A stretch of DNA of 47,268 nt, taken from contig CAOKQK010000018.1 of the NCBI GenBank assembly GCA_948470905.1, forward strand, positions 1-47,268. The letters run 5' to 3'. Under the pieces are notes generated by a model that searched no databases, was not told the origin of the DNA, and saw nothing but the letters and a program-made list of their open reading frames with translations. The stretch comes from an uncultured Lachnospiraceae bacterium. GTDB lineage: Bacteria; Bacillota; Clostridia; Lachnospirales; Lachnospiraceae. Positions 8,606 to 17,325 of the stretch are shown here, piece after piece (positions within the stretch are counted from its first letter, which is position 1; the number at the start of each line of letters is the position of its first letter). The translations under genes and the position numbers were made by a program.

Positions 8606-9727
8606 CTAAATAGTATATCTTTCGTTACGTTCTACCACAATACGGATTTTGCCCTCCTCACCCACATATCGTGAATTTGCCCGTATCGTGTCACGGCTCT
8701 CAACAATGCAGTTCTCAATATATGTGTTGTCGCCGATGTAGACATCATTTAAAATAATGGAATTCTTGATCACGCAGTTATTCCCGATGTAGCTTTTCTT
8801 AAATATAACCGAATTCTCCACCACACCGTTTACAATGCAGCCGCTGGAGATCAGGCTGTTGTGTACACTGGCGCCCGGATTGTACTTCGCAGGCGGCAGG
8901 TCGTCCACCTTGGAATAGATATCAGGATACTGCTTGAAGAAGTAATTTCTTACCTCCGGCTTCAGGAAATCCATATTGGTATTGTAATAATCCTCTACAG
9001 ATGCGATATTCCTCCAGTAATCCCTGATCTTGTAGCCGTAGATCCTCTTGAGGTCCTTGTAGCGCACAAGGATATCCCTCACAAAGTCGTATCTGTCCTC
9101 CTCCGCACACTTCTCGATCATCTCGATGAGCTGACGGCGGCGGAGTACATAAATGCCGCAGGATACTGTGTTGGATTTCGCCTGCAGGGGCTTCTCCTCA
9201 ATCTCCTCGATACGGCTCTCCTCATTCATGCGGACAGTTCCGAAACGGCTCACATCCTCCGTCTCCGGCATGTCCCGGCAGACTACTGTGATATCCGCCT
9301 TCTTTTCGATATGGTACTCCAGCACCTTGTTGAAATCCAGCTTGTATACGCCATCGCCGGAAGCGATGACCACATAGGGTTCATGGCTGTTTTTCAGGAA
9401 GTTCAGGTTCTGATAAATGGCATCCGCCGTTCCCCTGTACCAGTTGCTGTTGTCAGCGGTGACGACGGGAGTAAACACATACAGCCCGCCCTGCTTACGT
9501 CCGAAATCCCACCACTTGGAGGAGCTCAGATGCTCATTGAGGCTCCTGGCATTATACTGTGTAAATACTGCAACCTTTTGGATATGGGAATTGGACATAT
9601 TACTCAAAGTAAAATCAATGCTGCGGTAGCTGCCTGCAATAGGCATGGCACAAATGGCTCTCTTTTGTGACAGCTCCTGCATCCTGCGATTGTTGCCGCC
9701 TGCTAAAACGATTCCGATTGCTCTCAC
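8606..9727 (-). CDS. glgD: Glucose-1-phosphate adenylyltransferase-like subunit GlgD
   Basis: This 373-residue protein is the GlgD partner of ADP-glucose pyrophosphorylase, which makes ADP-glucose for glycogen synthesis. The N-terminal nucleotidyltransferase region has LAGGNNRRM in place of the GlgC GGQGSRLG, as expected of a regulatory subunit, followed by FTLSNMSNS and YRGTADAIYQN. The C-terminal half has left-handed beta-helix hexapeptides (GCIVNGVVENSVI, GNNCVIKNSII). It starts with GTG, which overlaps the glgC stop codon by one base (TAGTG), implying translational coupling. Confidence 0.95.
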   Translation of the reverse strand: MRAIGIVLAGGNNRRMQELSQKRAICAMPIAGSYRSIDFTLSNMSNSHIQKVAVFTQYNARSLNEHLSSSKWWDFGRKQGGLYVFTPVVTADNSNWYRGTADAIYQNLNFLKNSHEPYVVIASGDGVYKLDFNKVLEYHIEKKADITVVCRDMPETEDVSRFGTVRMNEESRIEEIEEKPLQAKSNTVSCGIYVLRRRQLIEMIEKCAEEDRYDFVRDILVRYKDLKRIYGYKIRDYWRNIASVEDYYNTNMDFLKPEVRNYFFKQYPDIYSKVDDLPPAKYNPGASVHNSLISSGCIVNGVVENSVIFKKSYIGNNCVIKNSIILNDVYIGDNTYIENCIVESRDTIRANSRYVGEEGKIRIVVERNERYTI

Positions 9728-10998
9728 TACTGTTCACCTGCCTTAATCAAAGATTTGCCACTTGCAATATGGAAATTATCATAGTCTTTGTCCGTGGTCT
9801 CGCCAAAGATAACTGTGTTCTTGCCTACTGTAACGCCGCCCGGGATAACGCTTTTCTCGCCTATGGTCACAATCCCGTGATTGTAGATATGAGGTGCCAC
9901 ATCATTGGGCGCCTCCTCGCCGATGCCGAGCCGCACCTTGTTGCCGATGAGCACATTCTCTGCCACAATGGCTTTGTAAAGTTCGCAGTTCTCACCGATC
10001 TGCGTCTGGTTCATAATAATGGAGTCGCGGACTACCGTGCCCTTTCCGATGGTGACGCCACAGCCGATGACAGAATTATAAACCTTGCCATAGACGTCCG
10101 TGCCCTCGCCGATGATGCTGCGCTCCACGACACTGTCGTCAGAGAAGTACTGCGGAGGCTGTATCTCACTCCTGGTGTATATCTTCCAGTATTCCTCGTA
10201 CAGGTTGAATTCCGGGACAATATCTATCAGCTCCATGTTGGCTTCCCAATAGGAGCTTAAAGTACCCACATCCTTCCAGTAGCCGGTGAACTCATAGGCA
10301 TACAGCGGCGCTCCCTTCTGATGGCAGTAAGGGATGACATGCTTGCCAAAGTCCAGCGCCGGCTGGTTCGCCATGGTGATCAGCGCTTCCTTCAAAGTCT
10401 TCCAGTTGAAGATATAGATACCCATGCTTGCCAGATTGCTCCTGGGATGCTCCGGCTTCTCCTCAAACTCGGTAATGCGCTTATTCTCATCGGTGATCAT
10501 GATGCCGAAACGGCTTGCCTCCTCAATGGGCACGGGCATAACGGCAATCGTCACCTCCGCACCGCTGGATTTATGGAAATCGAGCATGACCTCATAATCC
10601 ATCTTATAAATATGATCACCGGAAAGTATAAGTACATAATCCGGATTAAACCCTTCCATATAATCCAGATTCTGGTAGATCGCATTGGCAGTACCTGTGT
10701 ACCACTCACTCTCTCCGCTCTTTTCATAGGGCGGCAGCACTGACACTCCGCCGATATTCCTGTCCAGATCCCAGGGAATGCCGATCCCGATATGTGTATT
10801 CAGACGCAAAGGCTGATACTGTGTCAAAACGCCCACCGTATCCACCCCTGAATTGATACAGTTCGAAAGCGGAAAATCGATAATCCGGTATTTCCCTCCG
10901 AATGCTACGGCCGGCTTTGCCACCTTGGACGTCAGAACTCCCAGGCGGCTTCCCTGCCCTCCTGCCAACAACATGGCAATCATTTCCTTCTTAATCAT
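9727..10998 (-). CDS. glgC: Glucose-1-phosphate adenylyltransferase GlgC
   Basis: This 423-residue protein catalyses ATP + glucose-1-phosphate to ADP-glucose + pyrophosphate, the committed step of glycogen synthesis. It has the pyrophosphorylase signature [46 protein letters not shown], and [19 protein letters not shown]. The C-terminal beta-helix repeats carry the allosteric region. The start is preceded by AGAGGTGATGAC. It is the first gene of the glgC-glgD pair, with a good promoter upstream. Confidence 0.97.
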   Translation of the reverse strand: MIKKEMIAMLLAGGQGSRLGVLTSKVAKPAVAFGGKYRIIDFPLSNCINSGVDTVGVLTQYQPLRLNTHIGIGIPWDLDRNIGGVSVLPPYEKSGESEWYTGTANAIYQNLDYMEGFNPDYVLILSGDHIYKMDYEVMLDFHKSSGAEVTIAVMPVPIEEASRFGIMITDENKRITEFEEKPEHPRSNLASMGIYIFNWKTLKEALITMANQPALDFGKHVIPYCHQKGAPLYAYEFTGYWKDVGTLSSYWEANMELIDIVPEFNLYEEYWKIYTRSEIQPPQYFSDDSVVERSIIGEGTDVYGKVYNSVIGCGVTIGKGTVVRDSIIMNQTQIGENCELYKAIVAENVLIGNKVRLGIGEEAPNDVAPHIYNHGIVTIGEKSVIPGGVTVGKNTVIFGETTDKDYDNFHIASGKSLIKAGEQ

Positions 10999-11042
10999 GT
11001 CATCACCTCTATATTAGCCTTTGGCTATATTCTGATATTAGA

Positions 11043-11071
11043 ATTATATCACACCGTTGTCCAAATGTGAA
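11043..11071 (-). promoter_or_regulatory. Promoter of glgC-glgD
   Basis: Minus strand TTCACA (11071-11066), 17 bp, then a perfect TATAAT (11048-11043). It sits about 45 bp before the glgC start. Confidence 0.65.
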
Positions 11072-11303
11072 TATTAATTGCCAAAAAAGTTTGAATTATT
11101 ACAGATTTTATGTTAAAAATCCACATTTTTTTCACTTAATTTTTAATTTTTTTGTCTATTTAAGCAGGTATCTTCTATACAGTCCAGACTTTCATTGTTA
11201 TTTTTGTATGGTTTTCTCCAGGTCCCGACAACATCCGCCTTTCCCTGTCATCCCCTGTCGCAACAAATCTCAATTTATGTTTGTTTTTTTTGCAAATAAT
11301 GCT

Positions 11304-11309
11304 TATAAT
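11304..11309 (+). promoter_or_regulatory. Likely -10 box for murC
   Basis: A perfect TATAAT lies 46 bp before the chosen murC ATG. The -35 area is a T-run (TTTGTTTT) with no strong consensus match, so the promoter is only probable. Confidence 0.4.
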
Positions 11310-11354
11310 GATATAGATGATAATATTTCAAAAATTATAAAGGAAGTGGCATTC

Positions 11355-12734
11355 ATGTACAAGATTGACTTTACCCACCCCTCATCCATCTACTTTGTAG
11401 GCATCGGCGGCATCAGCATGAGCGCGCTGGCGCAAATCCTCGCAAACGCGGGCTTTAGGGTGTCCGGCTCCGAAAGGGACCGCAGCGCCCTGACCGACAG
11501 GCTTACCTCAAAGGGGATTAACGTATTTTATGGACAAAGAGCCGAAAATATTACAGACTCCATAGATTGTGCTGTTTTTACCAGCGCAATCCATCCCGAC
11601 AACCCGGAATATATCGCCGTACATCAAAAAGGTATCCCCTGTCTCACCAGGGGCGAACTCCTGGGGCAGATTATGAAAAATTACCCCATATCCATCGCCG
11701 TCAGCGGCACCCACGGCAAGACCACTACTACCTCCATGATCAGCGAGATCCTGGTCCACGCAGAGCTTGACCCCACCATTTCCGTAGGCGGCATCTTAAA
11801 GTCCATAGGCGGCAACCTGCGGCTGGGCGGATCTGGCTGCTTTGTAACGGAAGCCTGCGAATATACCAACAGCTTTTTAAGCCTTTTCCCAAAGATTGGA
11901 ATTATATTAAATATAGAAGAGGACCATCTGGATTTCTTTAAGGATCTGGAAGATATCCGTCATTCCTTCCGCAGATTCGCCGAGCTTCTGCCGGAGGACG
12001 GCTGCCTTATCATCAACGGCTGCATCGAAAACCTCCCGGAGCTAACGGACGGGCTTACCTGCCGTGTCCTCACCTTCGGCCCCGATGAAAAGTGTGACTA
12101 CTATCCCACAGATATCAGCTATGACGATCTGGGTCATGCCAGTTTTACCCTGCATGGCCCGGGAGGCGGCTCCAGGCGGATTTCTCTTAAACTGCCCGGA
12201 AAATACAACGTCTTGCACGCTGCGGCAGCCATGGCGCTGGCGGATGTGCTCTCCATTGACAGCACCGTCTCCGCAGAAGCGCTCAGAAACTTTGCCGGGG
12301 TGGACCGCCGCTTTGAATACAAGGGCACCGTGGGCGGAGTCACCGTCATCGACGACTATGCCCACCATCCCGCGGAGATAAACGCAGCCCTGACCGCAGC
12401 GGCCAACTGTCCCCACAAGACCCTCTGGTGCGTATTCCAGCCCCATACCTACAGCCGCACCAAGGCGTTCCTGCATGAGTTCGCCCAGTCGCTGAGCCTT
12501 GCCGACAAAGTGGTCCTGGCCGATATTTACGCCGCCAGGGAGACAGACACCCTGGGCATCAGCTCCGAGGACCTGAAAGCTGAGCTGGATGCCTTAGGAC
12601 AGGAATGCTACTACTTCCCCTCATTTGATGAGATAGAAAATTTTTTATTGGAAAAATGCATAAACGGTGATCTGTTGATAACTATGGGTGCCGGCGACGT
12701 GCATAAAATCGGCGAAAACCTGCTTGGCATCTAG
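11355..12734 (+). CDS. murC: UDP-N-acetylmuramate--L-alanine ligase MurC
   Basis: This 459-residue enzyme adds L-alanine to UDP-MurNAc using ATP, the first amino acid of the peptidoglycan stem peptide, in the cytosol. Visible features are the N-terminal Rossmann loop (VGIGGISMSALA), the ATP-binding SGTHGKTTTTSM near residue 117, the central EACEY..SFL and EEDHLDFF, and the C-terminal FQPHTYSRTKAF. The ATG at 11355 is chosen because AAAGGAAGTG precedes it and the product then begins at the normal MurC N-terminus; an upstream in-frame extension adds about 96 unlikely residues. The stop codon directly abuts the first DnaA box. Confidence 0.96.
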   Translation: MYKIDFTHPSSIYFVGIGGISMSALAQILANAGFRVSGSERDRSALTDRLTSKGINVFYGQRAENITDSIDCAVFTSAIHPDNPEYIAVHQKGIPCLTRGELLGQIMKNYPISIAVSGTHGKTTTTSMISEILVHAELDPTISVGGILKSIGGNLRLGGSGCFVTEACEYTNSFLSLFPKIGIILNIEEDHLDFFKDLEDIRHSFRRFAELLPEDGCLIINGCIENLPELTDGLTCRVLTFGPDEKCDYYPTDISYDDLGHASFTLHGPGGGSRRISLKLPGKYNVLHAAAAMALADVLSIDSTVSAEALRNFAGVDRRFEYKGTVGGVTVIDDYAHHPAEINAALTAAANCPHKTLWCVFQPHTYSRTKAFLHEFAQSLSLADKVVLADIYAARETDTLGISSEDLKAELDALGQECYYFPSFDEIENFLLEKCINGDLLITMGAGDVHKIGENLLGI

Positions 12735-12914
12735 TTATCCACATTTTCCACAGGGCAGGGCGATAAACATCACGCGCCCGTCTTGTGGAAATTATTATAT
12801 CTAATGTGGATAAGTGTTTTCCGGCTTCTGCCGGAAAACAGAGCCTTTCTACACACCTTTTGCAAATGTGCCCGAACCTATCCACATTTTCCACATTATC
12901 CACATTTTTCCACG
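12735..12914. promoter_or_regulatory. Cluster of head-to-tail DnaA-box sequences
   Basis: Three perfect TTATCCACA boxes are present: 12735-12743 and 12896-12904 on the plus strand and 12813-12805 on the minus strand. Near-consensus boxes abut them with no spacing: TTTTCCACA at 12744-12752, CTATCCACA at 12878-12886, TTTTCCACA at 12887-12895, and TTTTCCACG at 12906-12914. This gives a two-box array directly after the murC stop and a four-box array 125 bp later, with exact 9-bp phasing except for one extra base before the last box. DnaA binds such 9-mers. The cluster lies upstream of dnaD-dnaC, so it may control that operon, titrate DnaA, or act in initiation. No dnaA or dnaN is in the window, so calling it oriC is not supported. 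Confidence 0.75.
12815..12840 (+). terminator. Hairpin between DnaA-box arrays, possible murC terminator
   Basis: TGTTTTCCGGC and GCCGGAAAACA form a perfect 11-bp stem with a TTCT loop. The sequence after it (GAGCCTTTCT) is only moderately T-rich, so termination is likely but not certain. It lies between the minus-strand box and the second array. Confidence 0.5.
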
Positions 12915-12970
12915 CTTTTGGACGGCTTTAAGTTTTCGGAAATTTCACTATTTCTTTTTTGAAATCCTTA

Positions 12971-12979
12971 TGCTATACT
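12971..12979 (+). promoter_or_regulatory. Extended -10 promoter of dnaD-dnaC
   Basis: TGCTATACT fits an extended -10 (TGn-TATACT) about 97 bp before the dnaD start. The -35 area is poor (TTTCTT at 12951). The last DnaA-like box ends 57 bp upstream of the -10, a position from which DnaA could regulate transcription. Confidence 0.45.
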
Positions 12980-13075
12980 TGGTCTGCTGCCGGATTCCAC
13001 ACCGATAACCGTTTGGCAGAAGGCTGAACTGTCGCCTGCACCGCATTCCATATTTCAAAGAGGGAAGTGTTACAT

Positions 13076-14140
13076 ATGGCACGTTTGAAAATTTATAATG
13101 ACAATCCGATGGATTCCACTATTGTTCCCAACCTTTTCATTGACAATTACATGAAAAATGCCAATGACGCACAGCTGAAGATTTACCTTTATCTGCTCCG
13201 CAAAATGAATGCCCATCAGGCTACCAGTGTATCCGATATCGCCGATATGTTCAACCATACGGAGAAGGATGTGATCCGCGCCCTGAAATACTGGGAGCAG
13301 AATCAGCTCATAGACCTGGACTTTGACAGCTCCGGCAAGGAACTGACAGGCATCCACATCCGCGACCTGGACGCTGCTGCCCTGCCCGGGACGAATGCTG
13401 ACAAGCAGGCATCCCCTTCCTTTGTGCCCGCCCCTGCCCAGGTGGCAGCACCGGAAGAAGATACCGTGTCCCCTTATGCCAAACCCTCCTATTCCGCCAA
13501 CCAGCTGCGGGAATTCAAAAGCAGGCAGAACACCATACAGCTTCTGAGCATTGCGGAGGCATATATCGGAAAGCCCCTGAATCCGTCGGAAATCAAATCT
13601 ATCCTTTACTTTTCCGACAAGCTGCACTTTTCCGACGACCTGATAGATTACCTGATACAGTATTGTGTGGACAACGGCCACAAAAGCTTCCACTACATAG
13701 AGAAGGTCGCCCTGGAATGGGCGGGCTCCGGGATAACCACCCCGGAACAGGCGAGGGAGTCGTCAGCCCACTACAACAAGACCGTTTATACCGTGATGAA
13801 AGAGCTGGGCAGGAACGGCACCCCAACCAACACGGAAGTGGAATATATCACCCGCTGGGTCAACGACTATGGCTTCTCCACGGATATTATCCTGGAAGCG
13901 TGCAGGCGCACCGTGCTCTCCACCGACAAACGGCGTTTTGAATACGCCGAGAGTATCCTAAACAGCTGGAAGACACAGAATGTACGCGAGAAGTCCGACA
14001 TCATACAGCTGGACAATAACTACCGCCAGCGCCGGAAATCCGCATCCGCTCCCCCGAAGCAGCCCTCAAACCGTTTCAACCAGTTCCCCCAGAACGACTA
14101 TGATTTTGACGCCCTGGAGGAAGCATTGTTGAGCAACTGA
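13076..14140 (+). CDS. DnaD-domain replication protein (helicase-loader cofactor)
   Basis: The chosen ATG gives 354 residues; a GTG nine bases earlier is possible, but AGGGAAG is better spaced for the ATG. Residues 1 to about 110 form a winged-helix N-terminal domain typical of DnaD/DnaB (YLYLLRKMNAHQATSVSDIAD, read as a replicon-type helix set). After a Pro/Ala-rich linker come two DnaD-type domains at about 150-225 and 230-310, the second with the YNKTVYTVMKELGR and EYITRWVNDYGFS pattern. These proteins remodel DNA and help load replicative helicase in Firmicutes. The next gene is the DnaC-type ATPase 40 bp downstream, supporting this role. It could be termed dnaD- or dnaB-like; the family does not distinguish them easily by eye. 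Confidence 0.88.
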   Translation: MARLKIYNDNPMDSTIVPNLFIDNYMKNANDAQLKIYLYLLRKMNAHQATSVSDIADMFNHTEKDVIRALKYWEQNQLIDLDFDSSGKELTGIHIRDLDAAALPGTNADKQASPSFVPAPAQVAAPEEDTVSPYAKPSYSANQLREFKSRQNTIQLLSIAEAYIGKPLNPSEIKSILYFSDKLHFSDDLIDYLIQYCVDNGHKSFHYIEKVALEWAGSGITTPEQARESSAHYNKTVYTVMKELGRNGTPTNTEVEYITRWVNDYGFSTDIILEACRRTVLSTDKRRFEYAESILNSWKTQNVREKSDIIQLDNNYRQRRKSASAPPKQPSNRFNQFPQNDYDFDALEEALLSN

Positions 14141-14180
14141 TACCTTTGCACCCCTTTCACAACCCTTAAGGAGGACAGCC

Positions 14181-15170
14181 GTGGCACTCAGCAATTCCCA
14201 ATACGAAGCTATCATAAAAAGATACGAGGACACCAGGGATCACCACCGCTACATACTGGAGGCAAGAAAGAACGAGGTCTACTCCTCCATACCCGGCTAC
14301 AGGGAGCTTGCGGACTCTGTCAGCACGCTGTCTGTAGCCAGCGCCCGCCGTATGCTGGAAGGGGATGAGAGCGCCCTGGGGGAGCTCCGCGGGCAGCTTG
14401 CCGAAATCACGGCGCGCCGAAAAGAGCTGCTTGCCGCCGCAGGCTATCCCGCCGATTATCTGGAGCCGGCCTACACCTGTCCCTTCTGTCAGGATACCGG
14501 CTATATTGTCTCCCCCGGGACAAACGGCCTCAAGGAGAAATGCCGCTGCTTCCGCCAGCAGGAAATAGAAATCCTGTACGAACAGTCCAATATCCGGGAC
14601 CTGATCAAAAAAGAAAACTTTTCCACCCTCTCCGACAGGTATTACCAGGGTGAAGATTTACAACATTTTCATGCTGCTGTGAGCTTTTCCCGTAAATTTG
14701 TACAAAATTTTAAGCAGGACTATCACAACCTGTTTTTTTATGGTACAGTAGGTACGGGAAAAAGTTTTTTATCCGGATGCATTGCCAACGAACTGCTGAA
14801 AAAGGGATGCTCTGTCATTTATTTCAGCGCTTCGGGCCTGTTTGACACCCTCGCCCGTTATACCTTTGACGTGCGGTCAAAAGAAGAACAGCATGATTTC
14901 TGTGAGGACATCTACAGCTGCGACCTGCTGATCATCGACGATCTTGGAACGGAAATGACCAATAATTTCGTGAGCTCCCAGCTCTTTGTCTGCCTGAATG
15001 AACGGCACCTGCGAAGGAAGCCGGTCATCATCTCTACCAACTTATCGCTGGAGGAGTTCCGGGACCGCTATTCGGACCGGATTTTTTCCCGGATCACCAG
15101 CAGCTTTACCCTGCGCAAGCTCACAGGTCCCGACATACGCATTTACAAAAAGCTTCCTAACCAGAAATAA
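14181..15170 (+). CDS. dnaC: DnaC/DnaI-type helicase-loading ATPase
   Basis: This 329-residue AAA+ protein starts with GTG after a perfect AAGGAGG. The N-terminal domain (1 to about 125) ends in a cysteine cluster, C100PFC103 and C121RC123, likely zinc-binding as in DnaI. The ATPase has Walker A YGTVGTGKSF near 187-196, Walker B LLIIDDLGTE near 249, a sensor-1 IISTN, and an arginine-rich end (SDRIFSRI). It loads the DnaB-type helicase onto DNA with the preceding DnaD-domain partner. prs follows after 35 bp. Confidence 0.92.
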   Translation: MALSNSQYEAIIKRYEDTRDHHRYILEARKNEVYSSIPGYRELADSVSTLSVASARRMLEGDESALGELRGQLAEITARRKELLAAAGYPADYLEPAYTCPFCQDTGYIVSPGTNGLKEKCRCFRQQEIEILYEQSNIRDLIKKENFSTLSDRYYQGEDLQHFHAAVSFSRKFVQNFKQDYHNLFFYGTVGTGKSFLSGCIANELLKKGCSVIYFSASGLFDTLARYTFDVRSKEEQHDFCEDIYSCDLLIIDDLGTEMTNNFVSSQLFVCLNERHLRRKPVIISTNLSLEEFRDRYSDRIFSRITSSFTLRKLTGPDIRIYKKLPNQK

Positions 15171-15205
15171 ATCACCCTCACGCAATGAGCAGAAAGGACA
15201 CTTTC

Positions 15206-16390
15206 ATGGCAAACCGCGAAGAAAAAAGAAATCTGGAAACCATCCCTGTAGGTTCACTGGGCATGATCGCCCTGGAGGGATGCAGGCCGCTGGGCGAAAA
15301 GGTAGACCAGTATCTGGTCAAATGGAGAGCGGAAAGAGAAAGCGAACACAAGGAATCCCTTGCCTTCTCCGGCTACCAGAGAGACAGCTACCTGTTGAAC
15401 GCCAAAGTTCCCCGCTTCGGGTCCGGAGAAGCCAAGGGAATGATCCTGGAGTCCGTCCGCGGCACCGATCTCTACCTTTTGGTGGACGTGTGCAACTATT
15501 CCCTTACCTATTCCCTGTGCGGCCACAAGAACCATATGTCCCCCGATGACCATTATCAGGACCTGAAAAGGATCATTGCCGCCGTAGGCGGCAAGGCAAG
15601 ACGCATCACCGTAATCATGCCCTTCCTGTATGAAAGCCGCCAGCACAAGAGAACCGCCAGGGAATCGCTGGACTGTGCCCTTGCCCTGCAGGAGCTCACC
15701 GCCATGGGCGTGGACAACATCATCACCTTTGACGCCCATGATCCCAGGGTTCAGAACGCCATCCCCCTGCACGGCTTCGAGACGATACAGCCCGCCTACC
15801 AGTTCATCAAGGGACTGCTGCGCAATGTGAATGACTTAAAGCTGGACTCCGATCATATGATGGTGATCAGCCCCGACGAGGGCGGTATGAGCCGTGCAAT
15901 CTATGTTGCCAACGTACTGGGGCTTGACATGGGCATGTTTTACAAACGCCGAGACTACACTCAGCTTGTCAACGGCAGGAATCCTATCGTGGCACATGAG
16001 TTCCTGGGTACAAGCGTGGAGGGCAAGGACATGATCATTATTGATGACATGATCTCCTCCGGCGACAGCGTCCTGGAGGTTGCCGCCGCCCTGAAGGATC
16101 GCAAGGCAGACAAGATTTTTGTATTTGCCACCTTCGGACTTTTTACCAACGGGCTGGACAAGTTCGACCAGGCGTGGGAAAAGGGCATCATCGACAAGGT
16201 GCTTACCACCAACCTGATCTACCAGACTCCCGACCTTCTGGAGCGGAAATGGTATATTAACTGCGATATGAGCAAGTATATCGCCTATATCATTGATACT
16301 CTGAACCACGACTCCTCCATCAGCGACCTGCTGAACCCCAACGAGAGGATCCAGAGCATTGTGGCAAAATATAAGGGTGGAGAATTGTAA
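15206..16390 (+). CDS. prs: Ribose-phosphate pyrophosphokinase (long clostridial form)
   Basis: The ATG at 15206 follows AGAAAGGA and gives 394 residues; an ATG 21 bases earlier has no ribosome site. The product is a PRPP synthetase of the longer type common in Lachnospiraceae, about 80 residues longer than the usual 315. It makes PRPP from ribose-5-phosphate and ATP for nucleotide, histidine and NAD synthesis. Recognisable parts are the FLYESRQHKR catalytic-loop region, the ITFDAHDPRVQNAIP ribose/ATP site, and the PRPP loop IIIDDMISSGDSVLEVA. It sits in the dnaD-dnaC run and may be co-transcribed with it. Confidence 0.93.
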   Translation: MANREEKRNLETIPVGSLGMIALEGCRPLGEKVDQYLVKWRAERESEHKESLAFSGYQRDSYLLNAKVPRFGSGEAKGMILESVRGTDLYLLVDVCNYSLTYSLCGHKNHMSPDDHYQDLKRIIAAVGGKARRITVIMPFLYESRQHKRTARESLDCALALQELTAMGVDNIITFDAHDPRVQNAIPLHGFETIQPAYQFIKGLLRNVNDLKLDSDHMMVISPDEGGMSRAIYVANVLGLDMGMFYKRRDYTQLVNGRNPIVAHEFLGTSVEGKDMIIIDDMISSGDSVLEVAAALKDRKADKIFVFATFGLFTNGLDKFDQAWEKGIIDKVLTTNLIYQTPDLLERKWYINCDMSKYIAYIIDTLNHDSSISDLLNPNERIQSIVAKYKGGEL

Positions 16391-16408
16391 ACTCTTTCAC
16401 CAATATGG

Positions 16409-16437
16409 TTGACATTATTCCTCGGACAGTGTATACT
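16409..16437 (+). promoter_or_regulatory. Strong sigma-A promoter of bioY
   Basis: A perfect TTGACA (16409-16414), a 17-bp spacer and TATACT (16432-16437). The predicted start falls at about 16444, inside the BirA-type operator. Confidence 0.85.
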
Positions 16438-16440
16438 TTT

Positions 16441-16475
16441 GATTGTAACCTATTTTATAATTTGGGTTGACAATC
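16441..16475. promoter_or_regulatory. BirA (biotin repressor) operator
   Basis: GATTGTAACC (16441-16450) and GGTTGACAATC (16465-16475) are inverted halves separated by 14 bp, differing only by one missing base on the left. This matches the known BirA operator pattern TTGT.AACC-N14/15-GGTT.ACAA that represses biotin genes when biotinyl-AMP is plentiful. It overlaps the predicted bioY start site, a good position for repression. Confidence 0.88.
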
Positions 16476-16529
16476 AACAATCCCGCGGCAGGCAATAGTA
16501 CATCAGGCTTGCAGCGGATATGTTGTCCT

Positions 16530-16575
16530 CGCGGCAATGAGCCAATGTCTTATGGGCTTTGGCTCATTGCCCGCG
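16530..16575. repeat. CGCGG...CCGCG palindrome in the bioY leader
   Basis: CGCGGCAATGAGCCAA (16530-16545) pairs with TTGGCTCATTGCCCGCG (16559-16575) with a single bulged base, closing a 13-nt loop. It lies in the 5' leader between the operator and the bioY start. Its ends are shared with the palindrome at 43218-43277, so it looks like a dispersed element rather than a gene-specific regulator. Confidence 0.75.
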
Positions 16576-16602
16576 GGAATCAAAACATTGAGAGGATAAA
16601 CC

Positions 16603-17181
16603 ATGAAAACAACACAAAGCCTGTCTGACACAAAGAAAACATTATTTTCTGTACGCCAGCTTACTACAGTCGGCATGCTTACAGCCGTCATCTGCGTGCT
16701 TGGTCCCTTTGCGCTGAATATCCCCATCAGCCCTGTTCCCATCTCTCTTGGCACGCTTGGAATCTACCTTGCCGTTTCCATACTGGGCATGAGGTCAGGT
16801 ACTCTGAGCGTTGCCATTTACATCCTTCTGGGCTTTGCCGGTGTGCCGGTATTTGTGAATTTTACCTCCGGTGCAGGCAAGCTTTTCGGCCCTACCGGCG
16901 GCTACATAATCGGCTATATCCTTATGGCACTGATCTGCGGGTTCTTTATAGACAAATGGGACGGCAGATTTATAGTCAACTTTCTGGGCATGGTGCTGGG
17001 TACTGCCATATGTTACCTGTTTGGCACCATATGGCTTGCCCTGCAAATGTCCCTGACTTTCCCCCAGGCACTGGCTGAGGGCGTGCTCCCCTATATTCCC
17101 TTTGACCTGGTCAAGCTGCTTCTCGCCCTCATCCTGGGCAGCCAGGTGCGCAAACGTTTAAAAAAAGCCGGGCTGATCTAG
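16603..17181 (+). CDS. bioY: Biotin transporter substrate-binding (S) component BioY
   Basis: This 192-residue hydrophobic protein is the membrane S component that captures biotin for an ECF-type transporter. It has about six membrane segments and the family pattern: TVGMLTAVICVLGPF, ISPVPISLGTLGIYLA, LLGFAGVPVFVNF, and GPTGGYIIGYI. The start follows GAGAGGATAAACC. No bioB/bioD or ECF ATPase gene is adjacent, so it probably uses a shared ECF module encoded elsewhere. The BirA operator upstream supports the biotin assignment. Confidence 0.96.
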   Translation: MKTTQSLSDTKKTLFSVRQLTTVGMLTAVICVLGPFALNIPISPVPISLGTLGIYLAVSILGMRSGTLSVAIYILLGFAGVPVFVNFTSGAGKLFGPTGGYIIGYILMALICGFFIDKWDGRFIVNFLGMVLGTAICYLFGTIWLALQMSLTFPQALAEGVLPYIPFDLVKLLLALILGSQVRKRLKKAGLI

Positions 17182-17193
17182 CCCGGTCTTTTT
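17168..17193 (+). terminator. Intrinsic terminator of bioY
   Basis: CCGGGCT (17168-17174) and AGCCCGG (17180-17186) form a stem around GATCT, followed by TCTTTTT. The stop codon of bioY lies within the loop and right arm. Confidence 0.9.
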
Positions 17194-17325
17194 CATATCC
17201 AATATCCTGTGTCATTATTCCAGTGAATTTATTCCGGTTGCCCTGCCGCTCCAGCTGTTTTCCCCGAAGCATTTTTACTCTTGATCGTTTCCCTGATTCC
17301 CGGAATTCCTGCCTGCGCTTCCGGC

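Larger units (their letters stand above)
10999..11354. other. Divergent glgC/murC intergenic region
   Basis: About 356 bp, AT-rich, containing the glgC promoter near 11043-11071 and a probable murC promoter near 11304. An open frame runs upstream in phase with murC from 11067, but it lacks a ribosome site and is unlikely to be translated. No other structure was seen. Confidence 0.6.

Noticed and set aside
11067-11354. N-terminal extension of MurC by 96 residues
   Set aside because: No ribosome site at 11067; the ATG at 11355 has one and gives the normal MurC N-terminus.
12735-12914. DnaA-box cluster as the chromosomal origin
   Set aside because: No dnaA, dnaN, rpmH or AT-rich unwinding region is adjacent; described only as a DnaA-box cluster.
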